A program made the position numbers and the translations under genes. A DNA stretch of 64,000 bases, taken from positions 1,952,001 to 2,016,000 of the forward strand of contig OU015666.1 in assembly GCA_907165275.2 (NCBI GenBank), in the 5' to 3' direction. The notes under the pieces are model-generated. The model did not search any database, had not been told where the DNA came from, and was given only the letters and a program-made list of their open reading frames with translations. The stretch comes from Zygaena filipendulae. Taxonomy: Eukaryota > Arthropoda > Insecta > Lepidoptera > Zygaenidae. Within the stretch, counting starts at the first letter, position 1. Each line of letters begins with the position of its first letter. Shown one piece after another: positions 33,195 through 44,628 of the stretch.

Positions 33195-34610
33195 TATTAC
33201 AGATTTAGAGTAATTAATGCAAAGTCATGAAATAATTTATTAAACACGGAACATTAAAAATTTAGCACAACACTCTACAGCAGCGAAAACGTTTAAATCT
33301 TCTTAATCTGAATTCCTGAGATCTTTCTTTTTAATTTTTTACAGGTATTGCCGTATCACTCTAGTAAAAAAGTAACAAAATTGTGTCATAGGTAGGTTAT
33401 AGTAGAGATCAAAAAGTACTACCTTGTGTTTTTCACTATTTTACGTACCTATGTGTATCCAGTGCTCTTACATAAGTATTAAGTAAATAAACTAAAATAC
33501 GTTGCGAGTTAACCAGGTTTATACAAGGTGTAAGGTTAAACGAGGGACGTATTGAAAACCGTGATGATTAATGAATGGTAACTAATTAAAATAAAAAGCA
33601 ATGGTAAAATATAGAAAAATTTAAGTAAAACCTGATTTTACGTGAGTAATTTTTTACCTTTACATATTTATGGTTTTTCGGCCTGCCAGCAGCAATACAA
33701 AAGAAACGTAAGGACTTAACGAGCGTTGAATGACCTATAAGATGTGATTCATCGGCGTTAATTTTCATAAATAAGTTCTTTAACGTCAAAATGCATATTT
33801 TATTTTTATTTTTCAATGCATTTGATCACTACACTAAAAATAAAATACAATACAATCGTATACATCTTCCGTCCATTGTTTTAACTTACACCTGGTATAT
33901 TTTAAGAGAGAGTTCCAAGTTGTCAATTTTTTTAGATAATAATATCAGTAAATTAATTTTATTAATATGGCTGTTGTATGGTTTAGATGTAAAGATATTT
34001 TATAAATAGGTTTTGTTGTTGATATTTAGAGCAAATTAGGTGTTTTGAAATTAACTTTCAGCCGGTCTTGCTTTGAATAAATAAATAAATATCAACATTT
34101 TCATTTATTTTGAACAATTTCGTTAACAATTTCGTTGGAGAGTTCAAGATCCCAAATATTTAATACACCATGGCTATAATAAATTAATAATTTCAATCGT
34201 CGATAATGTAATCAAAAGTAATGTAAATTATTACAAAAGTAACATTTAGTCAATGTTACGGCAATCCTCAGGTTTGACATTATTGACATTTCATTGTAAT
34301 GGGTTGCCAACTCGCCACTCGCCAGATGCAAAAAAAGTAATATTATAACTCGTATACTTACGTTTTTATATTAAACTTGAAAGCATCAACGTTCAAAAAG
34401 CGAAGGATTTTTCTTTTGGTTTCTTAAAATTTGTATAATAATATAAGTATACCATGATTATATCACGGACGAACCTATTACGACAGGCAAAATGAGCTGA
34501 CAAGTGACGATTGAGTTTGTAACGGGAACAGAAGATGGCGGTTGCCTTATTTATTTTCATGTGGATAAATAATTTTCTTTGTTATTAAGCTTTATGATGC
34601 TAAGGGACAG
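33195..34610. other. Presumed ORP9 promoter and 5' UTR region
   Basis: This is upstream of the ORP9 start codon on the minus strand. It holds no recognisable TATA box or gene; the DNA is AT-rich and unique-looking. Confidence 0.35.
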
Positions 34611-34613
34611 TAA

Positions 34614-35467
34614 TAGGGTACTTGCATGTTTTTTTTTTTCAGTCTATTTTAAAGATATATGGCCTACTTAAACAAAGCAAGAAAAAGAAAAATAATATAT
34701 TATGTATAAATTAATTAAATAGAGCGTTTCAGTTCCTACTTTAGACCTTACCGCCGAAACGCAGAATGACGTCACTAGTTCAAAGTTACGCCTTATTAAT
34801 AGTAATGTCTGTGATAGTAATGTCACTGTCGTATTGACAGGGTCATGTGACACTGACAGACAGATAACTTCAATATCCAAAAGCGAAATTAAGGTTGAAC
34901 TGTGTCGAGTTACTTCCAAAAGTTCCAGTAAAGAATCGAAATGCATCTTACCGATGCATTTTAAAGTAAAATACTTCAGAAAATGGAAAATATGCGTTGA
35001 CTGTATGCACTTAGTTTCTTTTGCCTTCTTTGAAAGAGGTAAATGTTCAATTTCTTGTATTTACGGCGGTGCGTATTTGACATTTCGCCAGGTTCCAGTG
35101 TTTCTCTCGTTGAATTCGTTTGATTGCCGTTACGGTTTTATTGCTTTTTAGTAACTCTGCTGAAGTTGGCTTTATGATGTGGGCAAGCAGTAAAGGTAAA
35201 AACGGAAAAATAAAATAAAAAGCATTAGAACTACAGTTTTTGAGGCGATCAAACTTTTGATTCACTAGTAGAAGAGGTAAATGTTTCCTAAAAAAAACGA
35301 AAAGTGACGTCATGTGTTATTTTCCGTTTCACAAAATTAAAAGTTGAATATTTTGGAAACTATTGAAAATTTTTCAGTAAATCTTTCACGATAACGCTTT
35401 TCTAAGGCTCTATTTTTGAAATATTGACACAATTTATTATAATAAATTTCATGCAAGTACCCTATTT
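34614..35467. mobile_element. TIR transposon, about 850 bp, ends TAGGGTACTTGCATG
   Basis: TAGGGTACTTGCATG at 34615 is matched exactly in inverse by CATGCAAGTACCCTA ending near 35466. Two TGACGTCA palindromes lie inside (about 34768 and 35306). Small open frames inside overlap on both strands and show no known domain. It sits between the ORP9 start and the Gln-rich gene. Confidence 0.72.
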
Positions 35468-35591
35468 TCATAGTGGCGGTTTATAAAAATAGAATCGGTA
35501 CCTAATATTATGTCTTTTCGATTATGTCCTCGTAGAGCTCCGAGAAAGATTTTGCAAACTATGTAGCACCATGAATTGCAATTTTATGTAC

Positions 35592-35720
35592 AATTAGCTG
35601 TGCCCCGCAGTTTCATCCGCGTGAGTTTCGGAATTCCCGCAGGATCAATTTTTTCTAAGAAAAAAGTAGCCTATCTGCCAGTGAAAATTCCGTTGAAATC
35701 GGACGGACAAAAATTAAAAA
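35592..35720 (-). mobile_element. Helitron-like fragment (minus)
   Basis: TTAGCTGTGCCCCGCAGTTT and TTTCGGAATTCCCGCAGGA mark a Helitron 3' end on the minus strand, followed by GAAATCGGACGG. Confidence 0.55.
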
Positions 35721-35823
35721 AGAAAAAAAGTAGGTATACATGTACATACTTTCAAATGCATTTAGTGAAAAGCTATTAATTTGGAATTACAAATAGACAC
35801 TTCAATTTTGTTTATTAGTACAG

Positions 35824-36078
35824 GGCCCTAATTCACTATGACCTTAACACGCTCCGCTAAGATAAGACGCCGCAAAAACTGTCTTTCCCTCGTAATCAAA
35901 GAAGTTTTACTGCAAAAAAATACATCTTAACAACGTTTCTTATGGCATAAAGACTAATAATTTCTAATATCTTAGCATCTAGAACGTTTGGAAATGCGTT
36001 TTCGGAGCTCGTGTTATGGGCAAGGAATGTGATTGGTCATATATTATCTGTGCTCATAGTGAATAAAGGCCCAGACTA
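35824..36078. mobile_element. MITE family C copy
   Basis: GGGCCCTAATTCACTATGAC at the left and CATAGTGAATAAAGGCCC at the right are good inverted repeats. The interior contains AAGAAGTTTTACTGC and CGTTTCTTATGGCATAA, matching the other copy when reversed. Confidence 0.72.
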
Positions 36079-36430
36079 GCTATCTGCCGCGGTTTCACCC
36101 GCGGTAATTTCGAAGTTCCCGCGGGAATTCTTTTAATTGTTATTTAATTTAAGTACCTAATCGTATTTTATTTATTTAATTTCGAATTTGGCCTATAATT
36201 AATATTATAAATAAAAAAATAATCTGAATTTCAGGATAAAAAGTATGATTTAAAAACTACGTTTACCTATTGGTGGAATTAAACGACGAAAGATTTTTCA
36301 TTTTTAACTAGCTGTCCCCCGCAGTTTCACCCGTGGTAATTTCGGAGTACCGTGTGTCCTTCTCTGTAACCCTGACGTGTATACAAAATTTAATGGTAAT
36401 TAGCGATGTTTCCGTACAAAGAAAGATTCA
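36073..36430 (-). mobile_element. Two Helitron-like 3' ends (minus) near the Gln-rich gene end
   Basis: CTAGCTATCTGCCGCGGTTT at 36075 and CTAGCTGTCCCCCGCAGTTT at 36308 are two separate ends of the family, each followed by TTTCGGAGT or TTTCGAAGTTCCCGC. Confidence 0.6.
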
Positions 36431-36670
36431 CCAAAAAAAATACCGAGCAAAGCTCGGTCATCCAAAAACTATTAGATTGGGTATTAGCAGAAAAAGCTGC
36501 AAATAATAACAACTTTACACATTAGAAAAATCTATTTCATTTCGATTTTACAACATTTCCATCTTCATCTCTTTTATAACAGTAGACTACATGCATCACG
36601 TCACTTTAATTTATTAACAATAAAACTAAACTATTTACAAAAACAAACGCCTTGCGACGTTTTGTGAGCG

Positions 36671-37001
36671 TCAATGTCGTCTTATAGACCTGCCAACTTT
36701 TGTTTTACTGTATCCAGATGATATTGATACATGGTTGTTGTTTTCTTGGTCTAGATTTAGGGCTGATAGGTCTAAGAAAAATGGCACGTTCTCTGAAGCT
36801 TCAGCGTTTTCTTCATCCGTCCTATTGAAATTTTCGGGTACACCATCTCCTTTGATAGCCACATTTTCGATATCTTTGCTGAATGAATTATTTTCTGCGG
36901 CATCAACGAAAGCATTTGACAGTTCACCACTTAGTTTGTTAACGCTGCCGGATGTGATGTCATACATAAAGATTTCCCTGTCTTCAGATTGATCTTCATT
37001 C
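36671..37001 (-). CDS. Terminal exon of the Gln/Pro-rich gene (acidic tail)
   Basis: After the acceptor TTTTGATTTCAG the frame reads NEDQSEDREIFMYDITSGSV and on for 109 residues to GRSIRRH and a TGA at 36671-36673. It is acidic and Asn/Ser-rich, ending in a basic motif, with ENVPFFLDLSALNLDQ near the end. Phase 2 matches the proposed donor. TTTATT on the plus strand at 36610-36615 (AATAAA on the minus strand) is a suitable polyadenylation signal. It could instead belong to a separate small gene, but position and phase favour one gene. Confidence 0.65.
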
Positions 37002-40000
37002 CTGAAATCAAAATAATTAGTAGAGTTAATAAATCTTTCTTTAGACAAATTGTGCGGCTGCGATTACACAAAATGCGATTCCAGCACGCGCGACCTCTCA
37101 CCCCAGTCACAGCCTATCCGCGTAGGTACTGACGCCTCACCGATAGGTGCGGACATTCAGGGTTTTTTATGGTTGTGAGTTGTTACATTATTTATAAGTA
37201 GGCTATATATCCCAGATAAGTTAGATTAGAATAAACTATTCCATAAAAAAAAAATTACAGGAAAAATAATGACTAATATGAAAAAAGCATACCCAAGTAC
37301 AAGAAGCACGACAGATTGCAGATCTGCAGCAGTTTTCTTCTCAGTTTCTAGCCATCTTTCGAAATTCTCTTTAGTTGGCCGTTTCAGTAAATCTTGCAGG
37401 CTGTCTCCTGCAATAAACTTTATGCCTTTCAAGCTACTGCTTGTTGCACGCTCAGCTCTTGTATGGTCACCATTCAAAGCTTCAGTTTCAACGGGAGCCA
37501 ATACTACTACCGAAGTTATATTTCTACCTTTGAGTATATCGGGCACAGGAAACTGATTACCACTAACTTTGAGAGGTAAATACCTATTATACTTCTTGTC
37601 ATTCAAACTAATAGGTTCTAACTGGGTGGCCCCTTTTTTTACGTACTCACTGGCAATATTTTGACCCTTAGCTGTATTAGGATCAAAATGCACTACTTTC
37701 ATGTTAACGGCTTGTTTTTGAGAAGAAGGAGGAATAGCGTAATTGGGTGCGTTTTCTGAAGCAGCAAATTCTTGATCACTTTCACTATCGTCGTCTATCC
37801 GGGATTCAATGTGATCGCCATTTGGTTTAACCACAACAGGTCTGTTTTCACTCGATGCTAAATGTTGACCTCCTCCAGCGCTGAAAAAGTTAGCTAGTTG
37901 ATCTGGAGGTAGTGAATCCAGGGGTGTTTCTCCAACTTTATCGTAATCTAAAATACTTATGTCAGCGTTATCGAGAATACCCGAAGAAAGTAACTGTTGG
38001 CGAAGGTCATCCGGAACTTCGTCAGGAAGTTCAACGTTAGGCTGTTTTCTTTCTTCCTTCTTCGCCAAATTATTATTTACGGAGTTCTGTGTCGAGGAAA
38101 CATATTTCTGAGTTGTGGGTTTGATTTCGACGGTTCTTGAAGTCGATTGATAGTGAGACGGTGCTGTAGTTACGAAATTTGTTGGATTTCTCGATCTTTC
38201 CTGCGAGTACTGAGGCCTAGCGGACGTTGGTTGACTCTGTTTCTGATTGTAGAAGTTTCGTTCCTGATTGTAGTTATGTTCATATTGCTTGTTATTTTGT
38301 TGTTGTTGGTCATGTTGTTGCTGGTTTAAAAGTAATTGTGCCTGTAGACGTTTTATCTCGTCTTGTTGCTTTTGAACATTTTGTGCCAATTGTAATTTTA
38401 CTTGTTCTTGCTCAGAATCATATAATTTTTGTTCATGCTCTTGTTGATATTGTTGTTGCTGTTGATTTTGAAGATACTGCTGTTGATGTTGATCCTGATG
38501 ATACTGTTGTTGTTGTTGTTGCTGTTGTTGTTGTTGCTGTTGTTGTTGTTGCAGATATTGCTGCTGTTGTTGTTGATCATAATTTTTTTGTTTTTGTTGC
38601 AAATCTTGACGGTATTTCTCTTGTTCTTGCTGTTGGTATTGTTGCTGTTCTTGACGATATTTCTGTTGTTCCTGTTGTTGAAGTGGTTGCTGAACTTGAA
38701 GTAGTTGTTGTTGCTCCTTATGTTTTTGTTGCAAATTTTGTCTATGTTGTTCTTGCACTTGGTGTTGTTGTTGACTTTGGTGGAATTGCTGTTCAGCTTG
38801 ATTGACTGATTGACTTGATCCACTAAAGCCATTGTAATTAGGTTGAACTGTCGGTCCACTCACTGTAATATGTTGTTCGTATTTTGGTATAGCAGCTACT
38901 AGTTCACCACCATTCGGTGCAAATTGAGCGATATTTTGTTGGTGGAAAGTTTGATCTTCAATATTTGATGGTACTGATGTGGGGTTATGACCCTGCTGGA
39001 ACGATGACTGTTGCTTTTCTAATGTGGCGTCTTGCTTAAAAATATTTCGTGTATCTGGTGTGGGTGATGGCTGAGGATGGAAGTTAAATAATGTTGGGGA
39101 AGAAGGATGTGGTAAAAATTGAGTTTGCGGTATTTGTGGAGAAGGAGAAGGTGAAATATGTCCTGGGAAACCTAGATTCTTGTTTTGTTCAGTAGGTAAT
39201 TGAGTCGGTCGTGGTAATACCGAAGGTCCTTGGTGGAAACTGAACTGCTGCTGTTGAGTTGGTGGTTGCGAAAAAAATGGTGGACGGTTATTTTCAATTA
39301 GTGGTGGAGAAGGTTTTAAATTATAAAATGGAGATCTATTTGATACGGTCTCTGTAAACTGCTGAGCCGGGTTTTGTTGTGGCAAAAGTTGGTGATGTGC
39401 TATTTGTTGAGGCCGATTATGTTGCTCTGGGAACGTGACAGGAGGACTTGAACTAGGTTTCTGTAGGAAGTTGTAGTTCTGCTGTGGACGGCTTGGGAAT
39501 GTCTGATCTTTTGGTGTATCAATTTGCTCAGTTGTTATAGTATGATAATTTTCTTGCAAATATTTAGCTTCATCGAAAAATGGTTGGGGTTGAGGTTGAT
39601 GGAATGGCCTTTGCGGTCCAGAATGGAAGCTCACTCTTGAAGGCCCGTTGAAATGGGGACGGGGTGCAAAGGGTGGAGCATTATTTGGTCGGAGTTGGAA
39701 GGCAGGTGGAGAATTCTGCCTTGGAAAGTTTGTTGGGAAGATAGGTCCTAGAGGTGCAGCTACAGTTGGAGCATTGTTTCCAAAATGCAACGAAGGGCCA
39801 GGATTGTTAGAGAATGTTGGACGTGGACTTAGAATTGGTGAGGGTCCAAATGGATTTTGACGGACAACTCCAGGATGTCTAAAAGGCGTAACAGAGGGGG
39901 CTTGTCTCGGTAATTGTTGCTCAGAAGGCAAATGAGGTTGTTGGAATTGTATACGTCCCTGAGATAAAATCGGGCCTGGCCTGAAAGATGGCTCTGCTTC

Positions 40001-40954
40001 GATATTTCCCAACGATCTTTGTTGCTCTGCCGGATATTGTCTTAAGAGAGGTTCGTTTGGTAATGATATAGCAGGTTTAGGTGCGGTCTCTTCATGATCT
40101 TCAGTGTTTTGATTTCCTTCTCTTCTATCACTATAATGATGGTAGTGGTTTCCTTCTGCGCCAAATGTTATTTTTACACTGCCATCGCTGTGATATTGCT
40201 CAGATTCCGGCTTGATTATGGCTCGCAAAGTGGTGGTTGGAGGAGGTTCGTAATATGGTTCAGGTGTCACTGTGACGTAATCATCGTGTCCGTGTTCGTC
40301 TCCATGATGCTCATCTTCTTCATTAGTTGGTGGAGTGATGGCGGGAATAGGTTTCTCATAAATAACTTTATCTTTAGAATAAGGATCTTTACTATATTTG
40401 ACGTAGAAAACTTCAACAGGTTCTTTCTTCTTTTTGGGAGGAGGTGGTGGAGTTGGTGGCGCAGGTAGCGATTCATTAGATTCCTTGATTATAATTTCAA
40501 TTATAGGTTCAGGACTTTCGTAATATCGATGTGGAGAATGACCATACATTGGCGATTTTTGGAATTTATGGAAAGGAATATTAAAAAGCTTTTCTGATAT
40601 TTGATCATTTACGTGTAGAATTTTTGGCTGCGCATAGATTTCGTTCTTGTTCGTGACAGAACCATCTGGGCTTTCGTGGTATCGTTCAAACAGAGGGTCT
40701 TTCTGCGAGTATTGTACCACAGGCTCCATTTGCACTGCATACGGCGGCAACTTCCCTCTCCGGGGTGCAACATTGGTGTGTTTTCTGTTGCCGTTAATAG
40801 ATCGGAATTGAGCAACTTTTGAGTGTGGTAGAACTAAGGAGTATTGCAAATTGGCTGGTGTTCGTATATTGTCAAGCTGTCGTTTCGTTTTTGGTCTTGA
40901 TTTGTCGGTGTTATTTTTCCCGTAACTTATGCTGAGCAGAGCAAAAGCTGTGAC
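36671..40954 (-). CDS. Large secreted-type Gln/Pro-rich protein (5' exon missing), unknown function
   Basis: A long open exon (37293-40954) and a terminal exon (36671-37001) probably form one gene. The exon opens at an acceptor (GTTGTTTCAG at 40955 and above) with VTAFALLSISYG, the hydrophobic half of a signal peptide, so a short start exon lies upstream. Then come a Lys/Arg-rich stretch, a PPTPPPPPKKKKEP block followed by EVFYVKYSKDPYSKDKVIYE (about residue 180), several hundred Pro/Gln/Phe-rich residues, a poly-Gln region near residues 720-900, and a conserved-looking C-terminal block with VVHFDPNTAKG, RYLPLKVSGNQFPVPDILKG and SVVVLAPVE. Composition resembles insect extracellular matrix or cuticle-associated proteins. 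I do not recognise a named family. Poly-Gln tracts alone could suggest a nuclear cofactor, but the signal-like start argues against that. Confidence 0.85.
37293..40954 (-). CDS. Main exon of the Gln/Pro-rich gene
   Basis: More than 1,200 codons are open without interruption. The 5' border is a clear splice acceptor, phase 0. The 3' border is proposed at CTTGG|GTATGC, phase 2, because the frame beyond it becomes T-rich and purely hydrophobic until a TAA (stop codon at 37226-37228) and because a strong acceptor in the right phase lies 291 bases further on. CAA/CAG-rich repeats at about 38450-38760 encode the longest poly-Gln run. Confidence 0.85.
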
Positions 40955-41464
40955 CTGAAACAACAAAACATAAAACCAGTTAATGACATAAAACTATATG
41001 AAGAAACGACAAAAAGTTAATTCTACGATATATTAATTTCTAGGCTAGACATCGCGCATTAACTTCTTATTTATGAATGATCTAAGCCTACGTATAATTA
41101 GTTGTACCTAATGTATGCAGTTGCCTAGTTCTATGGCACTGAATATGATAAAGTTTTAAGGCGGCACTGTCACGTTTCGTCGTCTAACGACAATTTGTTC
41201 CGAACACCACGTCGAGCAAATCATACTGAGCCTTGACAACATTGATATAGGTTTTTTAATATATCAACGCTTCACAATGAGTAAGAATCGATTTCACACA
41301 TTTCTGTTTGGATATTTAAATTCCAGCTTTCGAATAACGAGATTAGCATAAAACATTTGTAATGAGATGTTTAATGTTCTTACATAATATGTAATGGAAT
41401 TCTAATTATTAATAAATATGTTTCCATTATTCAAGTAGAGCTTTAATAGGTAATCGGTGGCGAG

Positions 41465-41840
41465 AAAGTTCAAGAAGTCTGTTACTGTTTCACGCTTTAA
41501 CTACTCAACCGATCATCACGAAATGTTGTGTAGGTACATTGTCAGGGGTACAGAAAAGGATATTAGGGTACTTTTTATTCCGGTATTCCCGCGTGAACTC
41601 CGAAATAGCTAGGAACAGCTAGTAAAGTAATAAAGTATAGTTTAATTAATTAAACTACCTATGCTTATTGTTTTGTGTATCCCTCGAGATCTCCTAAAAG
41701 TATCCTATAGCAGTCGGGGATAAGTAGCTTCTTTCAGAGAAAGAATTTTTGGAATTGATTTAGTAATACCAGAGAATGTCTTCTACAACCAAACTTACAA
41801 ACATTGCCTCTTTATATTTATACGTAGTAAGTATAGGATA
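41465..41840. mobile_element. Helitron-like fragments in the Gln-rich gene 5' region
   Basis: A plus fragment (CAACCGATCATCACGAAATG to GGAACAGCTAGT, ending near 41622) is followed by a diverged minus fragment (CCTAAAAGTATCCTATAGCA to CTTACAAACATTGCC). Confidence 0.55.
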
Positions 41841-42458
41841 TGACTCATGTACCTACATGAATATATAAAGGCTTACATAAGCATATTCTCGTGAATAAAT
41901 AATGTGAGTACACATGTTTTCGCCTAATATTTGTCTTTGATAAAATTATTGACCATCTGTCTGGTAATGGAGAAAGTGTGGAAACTTGGAAAACATTTTC
42001 TAATATCCACATACTCATTAATGTACAACGTAATTAATTAGTATGTACCTATTACATATTATATGTATTGTGTGTATCCAGGGCCGTAGTCCTTGTCAAG
42101 AGTCTTACCAATAAAACGAGCCCCAACTCGAAGGGCTTGTGTCTCATGGCACATATACCTACTTACATACAAAGTTTCATTTCGAACCCACCATTCGAAG
42201 TTAAAATTGACTTCTGAGATTTTATTTCATTGTTAGTTACATGTGAAGCTAATATATACGCGTTAGATTTTAGATTGATTACTAAAATAGTAAAATAAAA
42301 TAGTATCACTTGAGACCTAGATTCTCTTTTGTTGTGTTCCTACTTCTTAATTATCGGGACAAGATTTTAATGAAAAGAAAAGCTGAAACTTTGCAGGAAG
42401 GTTTAGTTTATCAGTAGTAAACATAGGTGTAGCGATATAACATATTATCTCAGCTTAC

Positions 42459-42461
42459 CAT
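42459..42461 (-). CDS. Candidate one-codon start exon of the Gln/Pro-rich gene
   Basis: On the minus strand ATG is followed at once by GTAAGC, a good donor in phase 0. Joined to the acceptor at 40954 it gives MVTAFALLSISYG, a plausible short signal peptide. Insect secreted-protein genes often split the signal peptide with an early intron. The context is otherwise unremarkable and other start exons are possible. Confidence 0.25.
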
Positions 42462-42850
42462 TCAGGCGAGATTATGGACAAATGTCTGACCAATCGGTAA
42501 AAAATAACATCATATTAAAATATATATATGAAAAACTATCTATTATAAGATGATTATAAGGCAGTAATAAGATGAATCCTAAATTAAAATGCTGGTAAAA
42601 GTAATGAAATGTTAAGTAATTTGTCTCTATTGTTATTTATATCTACGGATCTCACGATGACGATTTTTTTTTATTGTTTCAAATATGAAAGTTTTGACTC
42701 GGAAATGAAAGGATACTTTAATATAAATCTAGTTTTCAGTGATAAAATAATCAAGAAAAGCATTTTTTTTTTTTTTTTTTTTTTAAAACTAGGTCTTTAA
42801 AATCTGTACATGAAATTTATATTTATTTAATGTATTTTTCATGTAGGTAC

Positions 42851-43533
42851 AGCTTGTCTAAACTAAAATGACGCGCCTCTCCATCAGGTATAGGGTAAAA
42901 CCCGGATAGTTGCCACACTTTTCGAAATCGTTTTATATCTCCCGGTACATAAATCAAAATATTTTAGTTTTTAAACTGGCAAGTACTTTGGTTCTTTATC
43001 TACAAATTTATTAAATGTAAAAGACATTATCTTTGAAATTTCCATAGTATTAGCGATTTCTACGGACCTCTACTTTTTGTGACATCTATCCCATATATGG
43101 GATAGTTGCCTAGTCCATATAAATTACATTTAGGATAGACGACCCGTCGGGAAACAAGGCATCTATCCCGAAAAATCTTTGATTGCACCTTGCGTTTCCG
43201 TGCAATCGCACAGAGACATGAGACGCGGTCCACTTAATAGTAGTTGGAAAGTCTTTTGATAGATAAATAAAATAGCACGCGATTCATCTGCGAAACTAGA
43301 GTAATTACGATCGGGGCAACTATACCCCCAGGGCAACTATCCTGGTTTTACCCTACGCACACAAACAACCGTTAAAATATCGATACGACACAAATAAATC
43401 TGGTCTGTTCATCACAAGTGCGCAATATTGTCGCCGCACTCACACTATTAAAGAGATATTATTAATACATGATCTCGCACATCTAAAACTGCCAATTAAG
43501 TAGTGGGGCGCGTCATTTTAGTTTAGACAAGCT
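42851..43533. mobile_element. Outer TIR element (AGCTTGTCTAAACTAAAATG)
   Basis: The ends are exact inverted repeats of about 27 bases (AGCTTGTCTAAACTAAAATG onward). The 683-bp element contains a second TIR element at 42891-43355. Only about 40 bases of outer sequence precede the inner element. Confidence 0.75.
42891..43355. mobile_element. Inner TIR element (TAGGGTAAAACC..GGATAGTTGCC)
   Basis: TAGGGTAAAACCCGGATAGT at the left and ATCCTGGTTTTACCCTA at the right are inverted repeats of about 24 bases with one mismatch, bounded by TA, as in Tc1/mariner-type MITEs. Internal GGGATAGTTGCC and CTATCCC motifs repeat the end sequence. Confidence 0.75.
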
Positions 43534-43574
43534 ATACTCGTATATGAAAAATATTAATCTCTATTTCCCTTGGT

Positions 43575-43703
43575 CACGGCATCACGCGGGAGCGGCTGGA
43601 TCGATCACCATTAAATTTTGCAAACACGTTGTCAGGGGTACAAAGAAGGACACAGGGTAATCCGAAATTACCACGCGTGAAACCGCGGGAAACAGCTAGT
43701 TAA
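43575..43703 (+). mobile_element. Helitron-like fragment
   Basis: GATCGATCACCATTAAATTT to ACCGCGGGAAACAGCTAGT, a 5'-truncated copy with intact 3' end. Confidence 0.6.
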
Positions 43704-44099
43704 AAATGAAAAATCTTTCGTCGTTCAATTCCACCAATAAACTTAGTTTTTAAATCAAATAGACACTTGCACTTAAAAAAAAAAACAAAAAGACACTTGC
43801 ACTCATTCACATAATCCTATGACCCTAGAGGTTTGTTCCTTGTGCAAACAGCAAACTCTGCTATTTACGAGTTTAAACGGTTCTTTTGTTGTAAATGATC
43901 TAACGCACCAGTTAGAAGTACGCTAGGAATCGAGCGAACGTATAATTTGCGGCTAGAGGCTGTCTGTGAACTTTTAGTTGAGAAATGATAGACTATAGAA
44001 TTCAAATTGTACAATGTGTAAGTTTACCTAAATGCAATACTTTTCATGATATAATTATGAAGAATTTAATGCTAAGCCAACCTATTTATTTATACTTTT

Positions 44100-44284
44100 G
44101 TAATAATATTATAAAGAGGAAAAATTTATATTTTTGTTCGTTTCAAAACTACTGAACTGATTTCAAAAATTCTTTCATCATTAGAATGCTGCATTATCCT
44201 TGAGTAACATAGGCTATATTGTAACCCAAAATTCCCTCGAGAACACCGAAATTACCGCGAGTGAAACCGCGGGGATCAGCTACT
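44100..44284 (+). mobile_element. Helitron-like element
   Basis: TAATATTATAAAGAGGAAAA at the start and CGCGAGTGAAACCGCG then GGGATCAGCTA at the end; AGTAACATAGGCTATATTGT is shared with 9938-10136. Confidence 0.72.
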
Positions 44285-44402
44285 TTTTTATGTTTAGACA
44301 CTTTTCCTGAAAACCTTTGAGGTTGACACTAGAATATCTACAGACGTATGAAGAGACAAACAAATTTTAGTTATTAGATTTTATAATTATTTATGTTCCT
44401 GA

Positions 44403-44628
44403 GGGGCTATTATGTAACTTTTGTTCTATCATTTTTCGGTTGCAATCAAAAACATGGCGGTTTTGCGATTAAAATAATGCACGTTTTGACACGTTTATCT
44501 AGCAACTAACCAAAATATAATAAACATAAGTTAAACAACAGTTCTAAACATGATTAATTAATCACAAAATCGCTATTATTCTGATTGAAAATGAATTTTG
44601 ATGGGAACAAAAGTTACATAATTACCCC
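44403..44628. mobile_element. Small TIR MITE (GGGGCTATTATGTAAC)
   Basis: GGGGCTATTATGTAACTTTT at the left pairs with AAAAGTTACATAATTACCCC at the right with a single mismatch; total length 226 bp. Confidence 0.7.

Noticed and set aside
34834..35151. A 105-codon frame near the ORP9 start
   Set aside because: It lies wholly inside the TIR element 34614-35467, overlaps open frames on the other strand and has no known motif.
38147..38859. Leucine-, valine- or asparagine-rich frames on both strands in the poly-Gln region
   Set aside because: They are shadows of the CAA/CAG repeats read in other frames.
40955..40966. Start of the Gln-rich protein at a TTG codon near 40966
   Set aside because: The bases just upstream of GTCACAGC form a textbook splice acceptor (GTTGTTTCAG), and there is no ATG in frame; the start must be in another exon.
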